A stretch of 64,000 nucleotides of DNA. It comes from Caulobacteraceae bacterium (GTDB taxonomy: Bacteria > Pseudomonadota > Alphaproteobacteria > Caulobacterales > Caulobacteraceae). Under the pieces are notes generated by a model. That model did no database searches. It had not been told where the DNA came from and saw only the letters and a program-made list of their open reading frames with translations. Below, piece after piece: positions 36,333 through 44,233 of this stretch; positions within the stretch are counted from its first letter, which is position 1, and every line of letters begins with the position of its first letter. The translations under genes were made by a program, and so were the position numbers. Location of the stretch: NCBI GenBank assembly GCA_947475875.1, contig CANJME010000004.1:62001-126000 (forward strand). Direction: 5' to 3'.

Positions 36333-37643
36333 ATGTTCGAGTTCAGGCGGCTGTTTCGGCCCGGCCTTTCGCGGCAGCGGCGCGGCCTGACCGGCGAGGA
36401 CTCGACCCTGCTCGAGCTGCTGGACGTGCGTCTCCTGGCGGCCGAGGCGCAATCGGCCGACATTACCGCAAACCGAACAGTTGAAGCCGGACGCGCGGGC
36501 GCCCAACTTCGTCAGGCCGCGGCCTGGCGCGAGCTTTCCTGGCGCACCGGCGATGGCCTGGCCTTGCGCAAGGCCGCTACGGCGGCCGAACGGGCCTTGC
36601 AGTCGGCCCCGGCGCACCCGCACGCCGCCAAACTGGAACAGGCTCTGTGCGCCCTTCAGGGCGTGGCGATGTTCGGCGATGAGGGCCTCACCGCCGCCGC
36701 TGATCTGGCCCTGACAGAGGCTGCCGCAGGCCCGGCAAGGGTGCGAGCCGTGGCGCTGGGCAAACGCTGCGCCATCGCCGCGCGCCAGGCGCTCTCGCGG
36801 GGCGACGCCATGGGAGCTCTGGCGGCGCTGACCGGCTTTGATGCGGCGACTAATATCCTCAAGACTCAGGCAAATGCGCCGGCCTCGCGCCTGGCGCTAG
36901 CTGAAGCCCGATGCGATCGCGCCGTGCTTACCGTCGCCTGCGGCCAGGCGCTCAAGTCCGACTCGCTGGTCGCCCGGGGCGCGGCCGATCTCGCCGAGGT
37001 CATTTCAATGATCGATCCGGCCTACCATCCGCTCAGCTGGAGCCGGGCGACCATCGAACGCGGCCTGGCGCTCATGCGGCTGGGCGAGCTGAAGCGCGAC
37101 GTCGCCGTGCTGGGCGAGGCGGTCGATGGCCTGTCGCGCGTGTTTGACATTCTGCTCAAGGATCACAGCCCTGTCGATTGGGCGATGGCTCAGGCCGCTC
37201 ATGGAGCGGTGCTCTGGGCGCTGGCCAGGGCCAGCAGCGTGCGCGACGCCTACGTCAAGGCCGCGGGGGCCTACGACCGCGCCTGGATTGTCGTGCGCGA
37301 GCATCCGGCGCTGAAAGCGCGCACCTCGATCTGTGAACGGCGAGGGGCGCTGGCGGTCTGGACCGCCGTGACTCACGGCGATCCCCTGGAGCTCGCGGCC
37401 GTCGAGGCCGGTTTCCGCTGCGATCTGGCGGCCGCCGATCCGCATCGCGACCCGGTCGGCTGGGCGCTCAGCCAGCTGAACCTCGGTCGGGTATATCTGG
37501 CCAGGAGCGAGATCGGACCTGCCAATCCAGCCGACCGCAAACGCGCCGCCATGGCCATTCTTGAGGCCCAGACCGTGTTCAGTGATTTCCAGCTGGAAGC
37601 CGTCGCCGAGACGGCGGGGAGAATGCTGCGGGCGGAGCCCTAG
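36333..37643 (+). CDS. Helical-repeat (TPR-like) protein of unknown function
   Basis: A 436-residue Ala/Leu-rich soluble protein without signal peptide. Repeats of about 40 residues such as DPAYHPLSWSRATIERGLALMRLGELKRD, HSPVDWAMAQAAHGAVLWAL and DPVGWALSQLNLGRVYLARSE give a TPR-like solenoid. No enzymatic motif. ATG 36333 has GAGG eight bases upstream and is preferred to the TTG one codon before. Its stop codon overlaps that of the convergent DUF2336 gene at CTAG. Confidence 0.72.
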   Translation: MFEFRRLFRPGLSRQRRGLTGEDSTLLELLDVRLLAAEAQSADITANRTVEAGRAGAQLRQAAAWRELSWRTGDGLALRKAATAAERALQSAPAHPHAAKLEQALCALQGVAMFGDEGLTAAADLALTEAAAGPARVRAVALGKRCAIAARQALSRGDAMGALAALTGFDAATNILKTQANAPASRLALAEARCDRAVLTVACGQALKSDSLVARGAADLAEVISMIDPAYHPLSWSRATIERGLALMRLGELKRDVAVLGEAVDGLSRVFDILLKDHSPVDWAMAQAAHGAVLWALARASSVRDAYVKAAGAYDRAWIVVREHPALKARTSICERRGALAVWTAVTHGDPLELAAVEAGFRCDLAAADPHRDPVGWALSQLNLGRVYLARSEIGPANPADRKRAAMAILEAQTVFSDFQLEAVAETAGRMLRAEP

Positions 37644-38734
37644 GCGGCCACGTCACCCGACTGCCGGCGCATGCGCCAGAAGCGCAAGGTTCGGGTCGCC
37701 GCGTCCTTGGGCAACTCGGAATAGAGGTCGCCATACTGCCTGGCTCTGGCCATGGCGTTCTCATCTACATCCAGGATCAGGATCGCGAAGGTCAGGAAAA
37801 GCGCCCGGTCAAAGTCGGCCGCCTTGCAGATGATCGCCAGCGCGTCGAGTTCCTTGCGTTCCAAAATCCGGCGGGCGGTGTGGAAATCGACATCCGCCAG
37901 TTCCGCGAGCGCCACCAGAAAGCGGGTGGTCTTGCCTGACCGCAGCATGCCGGCCAGCACCTGCGGCGTGATCTGACCGCGCCGCTTCATGGCCCTGACC
38001 GCCGCTTCTTCCTCGGCGAAGTCGAAGGGTAGGGCGCCGTCGCGTGTCGCCAGCTTCTTGCGGCCGACGCTCAACGCCGCGTCGAGATCGGCGGGATTGA
38101 GGGCGTTGTTCTTTTCCAGGATTTTGTCGCGCAGCTGCGCCTCGACCATGAAGTACATTTCGTTCAACAGGTCGGGCGGCAGATTGTGGCGGTCGACCAC
38201 CGCCTCGTGCAGGTCCGGGTTGGCCTGGGCCCGGTCGACAATGGTTTCCTGGGCCTCGCGTGACAGGGTCGCCGACTGGTTTCGCAGAAGGACGCCAAGG
38301 GTCGCATCGTTGGCCCGTCGGACGATCACGTCGGTCACGGCCGAGGAAACACCCTCGCGGCGGGAGAGCGCGGTCAGGTGCGCCTCGCTCTGGTTTTGCG
38401 CGACGCGCATCTGGTCTTCGACGGTCAGGGCGCGCGAGCGGGTCAGCACCGGTCCTGCGACTGTGATGCTGTCGGTGGCGAGGTCGGCGATCAGCTGGCG
38501 CGGCGGGCGCAGGGCGTCGGCCATGCGCTCGGAAAGTTCGGCGCGCACGGCCTCCTCCATCTCGACGGTCAGCCGGCCCAGGACGTCGTCGAACAGCTCC
38601 ATTTCAGCGCCGCTGTGCGCTTCATCGCCGCCGGTGAAGAACAGGTTGGTCACTTCGCGCAACAGCTCGCGCCGCCGCTCGCTGGAGGGCTCGGAGGCCA
38701 GTTCGATCAGTTGAAGGAGCTTGCTTTGGGGCAT
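37640..38734 (-). CDS. DUF2336 domain-containing protein
   Basis: A 364-residue helical protein of the DUF2336 family. The run LLQLIELASEPSSERRRELLREVTNLFF, AELSERMADALRPPRQLIADLATD, SITVAGPVLTRSRALT and RRANDATLGVLLRNQSATLSREAQETIVDRA is characteristic of the group in Caulobacterales and Rhodospirillales. Function is unknown; HEAT-like protein interaction is inferred. Its ATG shares one base with the stop of the upstream proline-rich protein (TGATG), so the two are translationally coupled. Confidence 0.85.
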   Translation of the reverse strand: MPQSKLLQLIELASEPSSERRRELLREVTNLFFTGGDEAHSGAEMELFDDVLGRLTVEMEEAVRAELSERMADALRPPRQLIADLATDSITVAGPVLTRSRALTVEDQMRVAQNQSEAHLTALSRREGVSSAVTDVIVRRANDATLGVLLRNQSATLSREAQETIVDRAQANPDLHEAVVDRHNLPPDLLNEMYFMVEAQLRDKILEKNNALNPADLDAALSVGRKKLATRDGALPFDFAEEEAAVRAMKRRGQITPQVLAGMLRSGKTTRFLVALAELADVDFHTARRILERKELDALAIICKAADFDRALFLTFAILILDVDENAMARARQYGDLYSELPKDAATRTLRFWRMRRQSGDVAA

Positions 38735-39411
38735 CAGGGGCGTGGTTGAGTGGATTGTTCGGGGATGGCGCGCTGCTGGGCCTGGCGGTCGGCGTCATCC
38801 TGCTTGATCGGCGTTTGAGTGATCGGGACTTCATCGAGGATCATCGGCGCCCCGGCCGGTCGCGCGGCAGGCTGGGGTGTGGGCCCGGTCTGCGTCGTGC
38901 GGGCGACAAAGCCCGGATAGGCCGCCAGTTGCGGGACCTTGTAGCCGGGGTAGGCGCGGGGTGCGTCGGCGGCGGCCTGGGCTACGGGTTGAGCAGGCGG
39001 GACTGCGGCGGCAACGGGCTGGACCGGCGGGGTGGACGCGGGCGGGGCCTGGCGGAGCAGGGGTGCAGGCGCTGGCGCGGACGCCGGAGTAGTTGCGGGC
39101 GGAGCAGTCGGGCTACCGGCGATGGGCCGGGGGGTCGAAGGGGAGGGCGGCAGCGAAGCCAGAGTGGCTGCTCCGGGCGCGGGCTGGCTATACTGAGCCT
39201 GCCGCTGGGCCCACGACGACCAGGGCTCGGGCCGGGTGTCAGCCGCCGGCTCGACGGCGACCTTTCCAGGCCAGCTCAACGGCGTGGCGTAAGTGGCCGC
39301 GGGCGCCGGCGAGGGAATGGGAGACTCCGGCCCATAGCGGCTCTGGGCCAGGGCCTGCGTGGACAGGGCGGCCGGCACGAGTGCGAGGATAAGGGCAAGA
39401 TGCGGGCGCAT
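38734..39411 (-). CDS. Secreted Pro/Ala-rich low-complexity protein
   Basis: A 225-residue protein with a signal peptide (about 1-22, ending TQALA) and a mature chain dominated by Pro and Ala; no folded domain is evident. It could be a cell-envelope spacer or a cell-wall-associated protein; function unknown. It is translationally coupled to the DUF2336 gene. A sequence close to the CtrA consensus (TTAA-N7-CTAA, 39457-39471) lies about 46 bp upstream. Confidence 0.6.
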   Translation of the reverse strand: MRPHLALILALVPAALSTQALAQSRYGPESPIPSPAPAATYATPLSWPGKVAVEPAADTRPEPWSSWAQRQAQYSQPAPGAATLASLPPSPSTPRPIAGSPTAPPATTPASAPAPAPLLRQAPPASTPPVQPVAAAVPPAQPVAQAAADAPRAYPGYKVPQLAAYPGFVARTTQTGPTPQPAARPAGAPMILDEVPITQTPIKQDDADRQAQQRAIPEQSTQPRP

Positions 39412-39467
39412 GGGTAATCCGGCGGCGTATACCCCCGGGATTTACCCTATGCCCGCTTAACCACGAC

Positions 39468-40235
39468 CTAACGTCCGCGCCACCATCTGAGCGCCACCGC
39501 TTCGAGGCCCTGCAGCACTGCAAACAGCAGCCCGCCCATGACCGCCAGAGTGAACAGGGCGGCGAAGAGGCGCGGTGTTTCGAGGTTGTGGCTGGCTTCC
39601 AGTATCCGCCAGGCCAGCCCCTGGCTCTGCCCCGTGCGGGCCACGAATTCAGCCACCACCCCGCCGATGAGGGCCTGGCCGGCGGCAACCTTGTGTCCCT
39701 CGAGGATATAAGGGACCGCAGCTGGAACCCGCAGCCGGAACAGTCGCTGCCAGCGCCGCGCGCCATAGAGATCAAACAGGCGCTCCAGATCCGGATCGGC
39801 GGATTTCAACCCGGTCAGGGTTCCCGAAAATACCGGAAAAAAGGCGACGATGGCGGCAAGGCCCACGATCGCCCGTTCGGAGTGCTCAAGACCGGCCCAG
39901 ATCACAGCCAGGGGCGCAATGGCGACGATGGGGGTCACTTGAAAGCCGATGGCGATGGGTTTGACCGCGCGCTCGAGCAGTGGGCTCGCGCCCAGCGCCA
40001 GGGCCAGGCTGGTGGCGAGCGCGCTGGCGATGACCAGGGCGCTGAGCGCCATGATCAGCGTGTTTCCCGCCGACATCGCCAGCACCGGCAGGTCGGCGGC
40101 GGCGGCCCGGATGATCTGGCTGGGGCCGGGCAGCAGATAGACCGGCACACGCATCGCTCGGCAGGCGACCTCCCACACCCCAAGCAGAAGCAGGATCGTG
40201 GCGGCCGGCGCCAGGAATTCTAGCGCACGCCTCAT
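39468..40235 (-). CDS. ABC transporter permease (SsuC/TauC type)
   Basis: A 255-residue inner-membrane permease with about six helices. The binding-protein-dependent permease motif is seen in AGQALIGGVVAEFVARTGQSQGLAW, and the helices FQVTPIVAIAPLAVIWAG and VAFFPVFSGTLTGL are typical of nitrate/taurine/sulfonate-type systems. Its ATG overlaps the ATPase gene stop by 4 nt (ATGA). It completes a three-gene importer with the genes upstream. Confidence 0.92.
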   Translation of the reverse strand: MRRALEFLAPAATILLLLGVWEVACRAMRVPVYLLPGPSQIIRAAAADLPVLAMSAGNTLIMALSALVIASALATSLALALGASPLLERAVKPIAIGFQVTPIVAIAPLAVIWAGLEHSERAIVGLAAIVAFFPVFSGTLTGLKSADPDLERLFDLYGARRWQRLFRLRVPAAVPYILEGHKVAAGQALIGGVVAEFVARTGQSQGLAWRILEASHNLETPRLFAALFTLAVMGGLLFAVLQGLEAVALRWWRGR

Positions 40236-40990
40236 GCCGCAGCGTCCTGGCCGGCGTCCAGCAGCCGCGATACCGCCTCTACCGACCGGCGGAAAACCTC
40301 GCTGGTCCGAAAGTCCGCGGGCCTTGGAATGGGAGCGTCAACTGTTACCGAACCGCTGAGCCGCCCTGGCGCGGGGGTCATCACCAGCACGCGGCCGGCC
40401 ATATAGACCGCCTCTTCGACATTATGGGTGACGAACACGATGCTGGGACCGGAAGCCGTCCAGAGCGTCAGGACATCGTCGGCCAGCGCCCGGCGAGTGA
40501 TCTCGTCGAGCGCGGCGAACGGCTCATCCATCAGGAAGAGCTTGGGGTTCGACACCAGGGCCCGGGCCAGCGCCACCCTCATGGCCATGCCGCCTGAAAG
40601 CTGCGCGGGTTTGTAATGCCCCTTGTCCGGAAGCTTGACCCGGCTCAGGGCCTCGTTGGCGCGCCCCCGAGCTACTTCCTTGACCACGCCAGAAAGTTCG
40701 AGCGGCAGGGCCACATTGGCCGCGGCGCTCGCCCAGGGCATCAGAGTGGGGGCCTGGAAGACCACCGACGTCTCGCCTGGTCCGGCGCCCAGAATGATCT
40801 CGCCGCCCGTCGGCGCTTCGAGGCCCGCGATGAGCCGCAGGATCGTCGATTTGCCGCAACCAGATGGCCCGACCAGGGCGACAATCTCGTTGCGCGCCAG
40901 CTCCAGACTGACCGGGCCCACGGCGCGGCGGCCGCGATAGTCGACGCTAACCTCCCTCAGTTGGGCGATGACGGGCGGTTCCGACCCCAT
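40232..40990 (-). CDS. ABC transporter ATPase (SsuB/TauB type)
   Basis: A 252-residue ATP-binding subunit. Walker A is VGPSGCGKST (about 40-49), Q-loop VVFQAPTLMPW, signature LSGGMAMRVALARAL, Walker B LFLMDEPFAALDE and the switch His in VTHNVEEAV. I place the start at ATG 40990, which shares a base with the stop of the binding-protein gene (TGATG); the frame open from 41089 runs inside that gene. It energises the permease encoded next. Confidence 0.94.
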   Translation of the reverse strand: MGSEPPVIAQLREVSVDYRGRRAVGPVSLELARNEIVALVGPSGCGKSTILRLIAGLEAPTGGEIILGAGPGETSVVFQAPTLMPWASAAANVALPLELSGVVKEVARGRANEALSRVKLPDKGHYKPAQLSGGMAMRVALARALVSNPKLFLMDEPFAALDEITRRALADDVLTLWTASGPSIVFVTHNVEEAVYMAGRVLVMTPAPGRLSGSVTVDAPIPRPADFRTSEVFRRSVEAVSRLLDAGQDAAA

Positions 40991-41973
40991 CACTTGTCGC
41001 CCAGAAACTCCAACGTATAGGCCTTGTGATAGTCGAGGTTGACCGGATAGACGCCTGCGCCGGAGGCCATCTTGAAAAATCCTTCCCATCGCGCGTCGGT
41101 CATGGCGCCGATCCCCAGGGTCTGGGCGTCACCGGATTCGACGATGCCATAGGACTTCATACGCGCGCGCGCCTCGGTCAACTGGGCAGGGGTCTTTTCC
41201 GGATTGTCCTTGCGGATCAAGGTATCGCCCGGCGACGGATCACCGTTCAGATAGGATCGCCAGCCCGCGGCAGTCGCCGCGATAAAGGCCCGCACAGCCT
41301 CCGGATGGTCCTTGATCAGACTGTCGGTCGACAGGATCATCGCCGCGTAGCCGGGGTATCCCTCGTCGGCGAGCAGGAACACCTTCGGCGCCTCGCCGCT
41401 GGTCTGGGCGACGATGAAGGGCTCGCTGGTCACATAGCCTTGCATGATCGCGCGCTTGTCCTGGATGAACACGGCCGGCGAGGGGTTGGCGCGCACCTGG
41501 CTGTCGACGAACCCGTATCTGGCCTTCAACCATAGCCAGAAGCCGGTGACGGAGGCATCCGACAACATGATCGGCCGGCCCTTCATGTCGGCGAGGCTGT
41601 TCACCCCCTGGCCGGGGTGGGCCATCAGCACCTGGGGGTCCTTTTGCATGGTCGCGGCCACGGCCCTTACCGGCGCACCCTCGCGAGCCAGATTGAGGGC
41701 GATGAAACTGTTCGACCCCATACCCATCTCGACCGCCCCTGCAGCCAGAAGTTGGGGCACATTCACAGACGGCCCGCCCTGAATGATCTCCACGTCCAGC
41801 CCGCGCTTGGCGTACTCCCCCGTCGCCAGGGCCTGATAGAAACCGCCGTGCTCGGCCTGGGCCCGCCAGTCGGTGGCAAAGCGGATGTGGACCTTCCCGG
41901 ACGGCGAGGCTTGCTGATGCTGCCCACAGGCCGCCAGGATCAGACAGGCGACCGCAACGATGAGTTTTTTCAT
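40990..41973 (-). CDS. NMT1/THI5-like ABC substrate-binding lipoprotein
   Basis: A 327-residue periplasmic binding protein anchored as a lipoprotein (lipobox LAAC, Cys16). The mature start IRFATDWRAQAEHGGFYQALATGEYAKRGLDVEI, followed by GGPSVNVPQLLAAGAVEMGMGS, is the classic NMT1-like layout for thiamine precursors, nitrate, sulfonates and related ligands. The ligand cannot be assigned from sequence alone. It is first in the three-gene operon. Confidence 0.92.
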   Translation of the reverse strand: MKKLIVAVACLILAACGQHQQASPSGKVHIRFATDWRAQAEHGGFYQALATGEYAKRGLDVEIIQGGPSVNVPQLLAAGAVEMGMGSNSFIALNLAREGAPVRAVAATMQKDPQVLMAHPGQGVNSLADMKGRPIMLSDASVTGFWLWLKARYGFVDSQVRANPSPAVFIQDKRAIMQGYVTSEPFIVAQTSGEAPKVFLLADEGYPGYAAMILSTDSLIKDHPEAVRAFIAATAAGWRSYLNGDPSPGDTLIRKDNPEKTPAQLTEARARMKSYGIVESGDAQTLGIGAMTDARWEGFFKMASGAGVYPVNLDYHKAYTLEFLGDK

Positions 41974-42052
41974 GGGCGCGCCCTCTGACCCAGATGTCGA
42001 TCAAAAGGGTTTAGGCCGATGACGGCCCGGGTCCAAGCCCTTGAGGCTCAGC

Positions 42053-44140
42053 CTAGGCCGCGTCGTTCTGAGCGGTCCATTCGCGGCCGGTGGAGTCGCG
42101 GCCGATCCAGCGGGACAGGGCGTCGTACAGCCGCTCGACATCGATGGGCTTGGGGACGCTGTCGACCATGCCCGCCAGTTTGCAGCGTCGCACCTGGTCG
42201 GGCAGCACGTCGGCGCTCATCGCGATGATCGGTACTTTCGCCGCCTCGCCTTCCAGCATGCGGATGGCGCGCGTGGCCGTCAGTCCGTCCATCCCGGGCA
42301 TGTGCACGTCCATCAGGATGGCGTCATAGCCGCCGCGGCTGGCCGCTTCGATGGCCTCGTTGCCATCTGAAACTACTTCGACGCTGCAGCCCAGAAGCTT
42401 GAGGATGGTCTTGCCAAGTTCCCGGTTGGCCGGGTGGTCGTCGACCAGCAGAATGTGGGCCGAAAGCCCTCCGCCCGCTTCCTGACTCGTCTGAGGGCTG
42501 GCGCCTTCCACCTGTTCGAGCGTCAGCTCCAACCAGAAGGTGGAACCCGACCCCAGGAGACTGTTTACGCCGACGCGCCCGCCCATACGCTCGATCAGAC
42601 CCCGGCAGATCGCCAGGCCGAGACCGCTGCCGCCGTAGGCGCGGGTGACAGAGGCGTCGGCTTGCGAAAACCGACGGAACAGTTTCGAGACCACATCCGG
42701 GGCGATGCCGATGCCGGTGTCGCTGACCGCGATCTTGATCTTGTCGCCGCCCTTCCCGGGCTGAATGGACAGCAGCACACGGATCTCACCGCGGCTGGTG
42801 AACTTGATGGCGTTGTTGAGATAGTTCAGCAGCACCTGCCGCAGCCGGTGGTCGTCCACCAGGTGCGAGGAGCGCACGTCACCGTCGAGATCCAGCGCAA
42901 TCAGCAGGTCTTTCTCGAGGGCGCTGTCCGAAACCACGGCGATCACGTCCTCGACCACGGTTTTCAGCCGGGTTGGCCTCGGGTCCAGATCCAACTGGCC
43001 GGCTTCCACTTTTGAAAAATCGAGGATGTCATTGACGACGGTGAGCAGGGACTTACCGCCCCGCTCGATCAGGCCGATCTGCTTCTGGGCGTCGGCCGGC
43101 AAGTCGCGGCGCCGCTCAAGCAGCTGCGAGAAACCGATGATGCTGTTCAGGGGCGTGCGGATTTCATGGCTCATGGTGGCCAGGAACTCGGTCTTGGCCT
43201 TGCTGGCGGCCTCGGCGTCGGCTCTCGCGCGGCTGGCCATCCGCGAGCGGTGTTCCAAAAGGGCTCGCAGCCGCCTCTGGTCGGCCACCGCCAGCGAGGT
43301 GATGAGGCCGGTGAAGAACAAGGCGCCCATATAGAGCTGGATCATCGTGACCCGGAAATCGACGCCCCAGGCGGGGTTGATCGACTGGCCGCGGGCGAGC
43401 ACCGCGTAGACCATGGACACACAAATGACGAGACTGGCGACCGAGGTGGCCTTCGGCCCGCGCCGGAACGCCAGCGCCGTCATCAGCCCCCACGACAGGA
43501 AGAGGGCCAGGATACGGATGCCGTCCTGGGGCGCGAAGGCGCCGAGGGCAAAGAACATCAGGAACATCACTGTTTCCTGCCAGCCGTCCTGAAGGGGCTG
43601 AATCTTCGGGGATTTCGAGGTCAGCAACAGGATGCCCGGAAGGAAGGTAGCCATCCCCAAAAGGTCGCCCGAGATCCAATGGCGAAGCACTGCGATCGGG
43701 TCTTTGCCGAAGGCCGTGGAGAAGACCCCGGCGGCTACAATAGCGGTGACCCCCACCACCGGCACAACCGCGCCGCTGAGCAGTCTGGCCAGGCTCGCAT
43801 AGGAAATAGCGGGCATGCCCGGACAAAGCCGGCGGGCGAGCCAGGCAACGGCGGCGGCCTCTGTGAGATTGAGCCCGGAAAGGGTCAGAGCCAGGAGGGG
43901 CGTATCGCCGACGGCCACATTGAAGCCGATGTTGGCGGCAACGCACCCGGCCGCACAGGCCAGCGCCCAGTTACGCCGCAGCAGCAGGAAGGCGGCTGCC
44001 AGGAAGGCGTTGGCGGGCCAGATCGCGGCGATGCCATCGGCCATTCGGGTCTCGGCCACCGCGAATCCGACGCTGACTGCGAACAGAGCGGTGAAGACGG
44101 CGGCGGCGAGAGCCTGTTGACGCGGACCAGCGAAACGCAT
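42053..44140 (-). CDS. MASE1-type hybrid sensor histidine kinase
   Basis: A 695-residue kinase with an N-terminal MASE1-like membrane sensor of about eight helices (segments GIAAIWPANAFLAAAFLL, NIGFNVAVGDTPLL, ISGDLLGMATFLPGILLL), a HisKA box FLATMSHEIRTPLNSIIGFS, an HATPase domain (LLNYLNNAIKF, DTGIGI, GSGLGLAICR) and a C-terminal receiver (ILLVDDHPANRELG, phospho-Asp in ILMDVHMPGMDG, K in VPKPID). The start is uncertain: ATGs at 44209, 44173 and 44140 are all in frame; 44140 has CAGG seven bases upstream. No response-regulator gene is adjacent. Confidence 0.9.
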   Translation of the reverse strand: MRFAGPRQQALAAAVFTALFAVSVGFAVAETRMADGIAAIWPANAFLAAAFLLLRRNWALACAAGCVAANIGFNVAVGDTPLLALTLSGLNLTEAAAVAWLARRLCPGMPAISYASLARLLSGAVVPVVGVTAIVAAGVFSTAFGKDPIAVLRHWISGDLLGMATFLPGILLLTSKSPKIQPLQDGWQETVMFLMFFALGAFAPQDGIRILALFLSWGLMTALAFRRGPKATSVASLVICVSMVYAVLARGQSINPAWGVDFRVTMIQLYMGALFFTGLITSLAVADQRRLRALLEHRSRMASRARADAEAASKAKTEFLATMSHEIRTPLNSIIGFSQLLERRRDLPADAQKQIGLIERGGKSLLTVVNDILDFSKVEAGQLDLDPRPTRLKTVVEDVIAVVSDSALEKDLLIALDLDGDVRSSHLVDDHRLRQVLLNYLNNAIKFTSRGEIRVLLSIQPGKGGDKIKIAVSDTGIGIAPDVVSKLFRRFSQADASVTRAYGGSGLGLAICRGLIERMGGRVGVNSLLGSGSTFWLELTLEQVEGASPQTSQEAGGGLSAHILLVDDHPANRELGKTILKLLGCSVEVVSDGNEAIEAASRGGYDAILMDVHMPGMDGLTATRAIRMLEGEAAKVPIIAMSADVLPDQVRRCKLAGMVDSVPKPIDVERLYDALSRWIGRDSTGREWTAQNDAA

Positions 44141-44233
44141 GGGAAGGCCTGAAACGGGAACTGGCCGTACCATCGCCTTGCAGTGGAAAGGAAACCTTAA
44201 CTTGGCCATGCGGCGGCCGCGAGATTATGTCGC

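Noticed and set aside
41974-42052. Possible TPP riboswitch before the NMT1/THI5-like transporter
   Set aside because: The leader has ACCCTTTTGATC and CTGGGT fragments that loosely recall the Thi-box, but the required CTGAGA helix and the ordered core are absent, and the gap is only 79 bp.
43166-44152. 328-codon open frame opposite the MASE1 kinase
   Set aside because: Low-complexity hydrophilic translation; the kinase on the other strand has all catalytic motifs.
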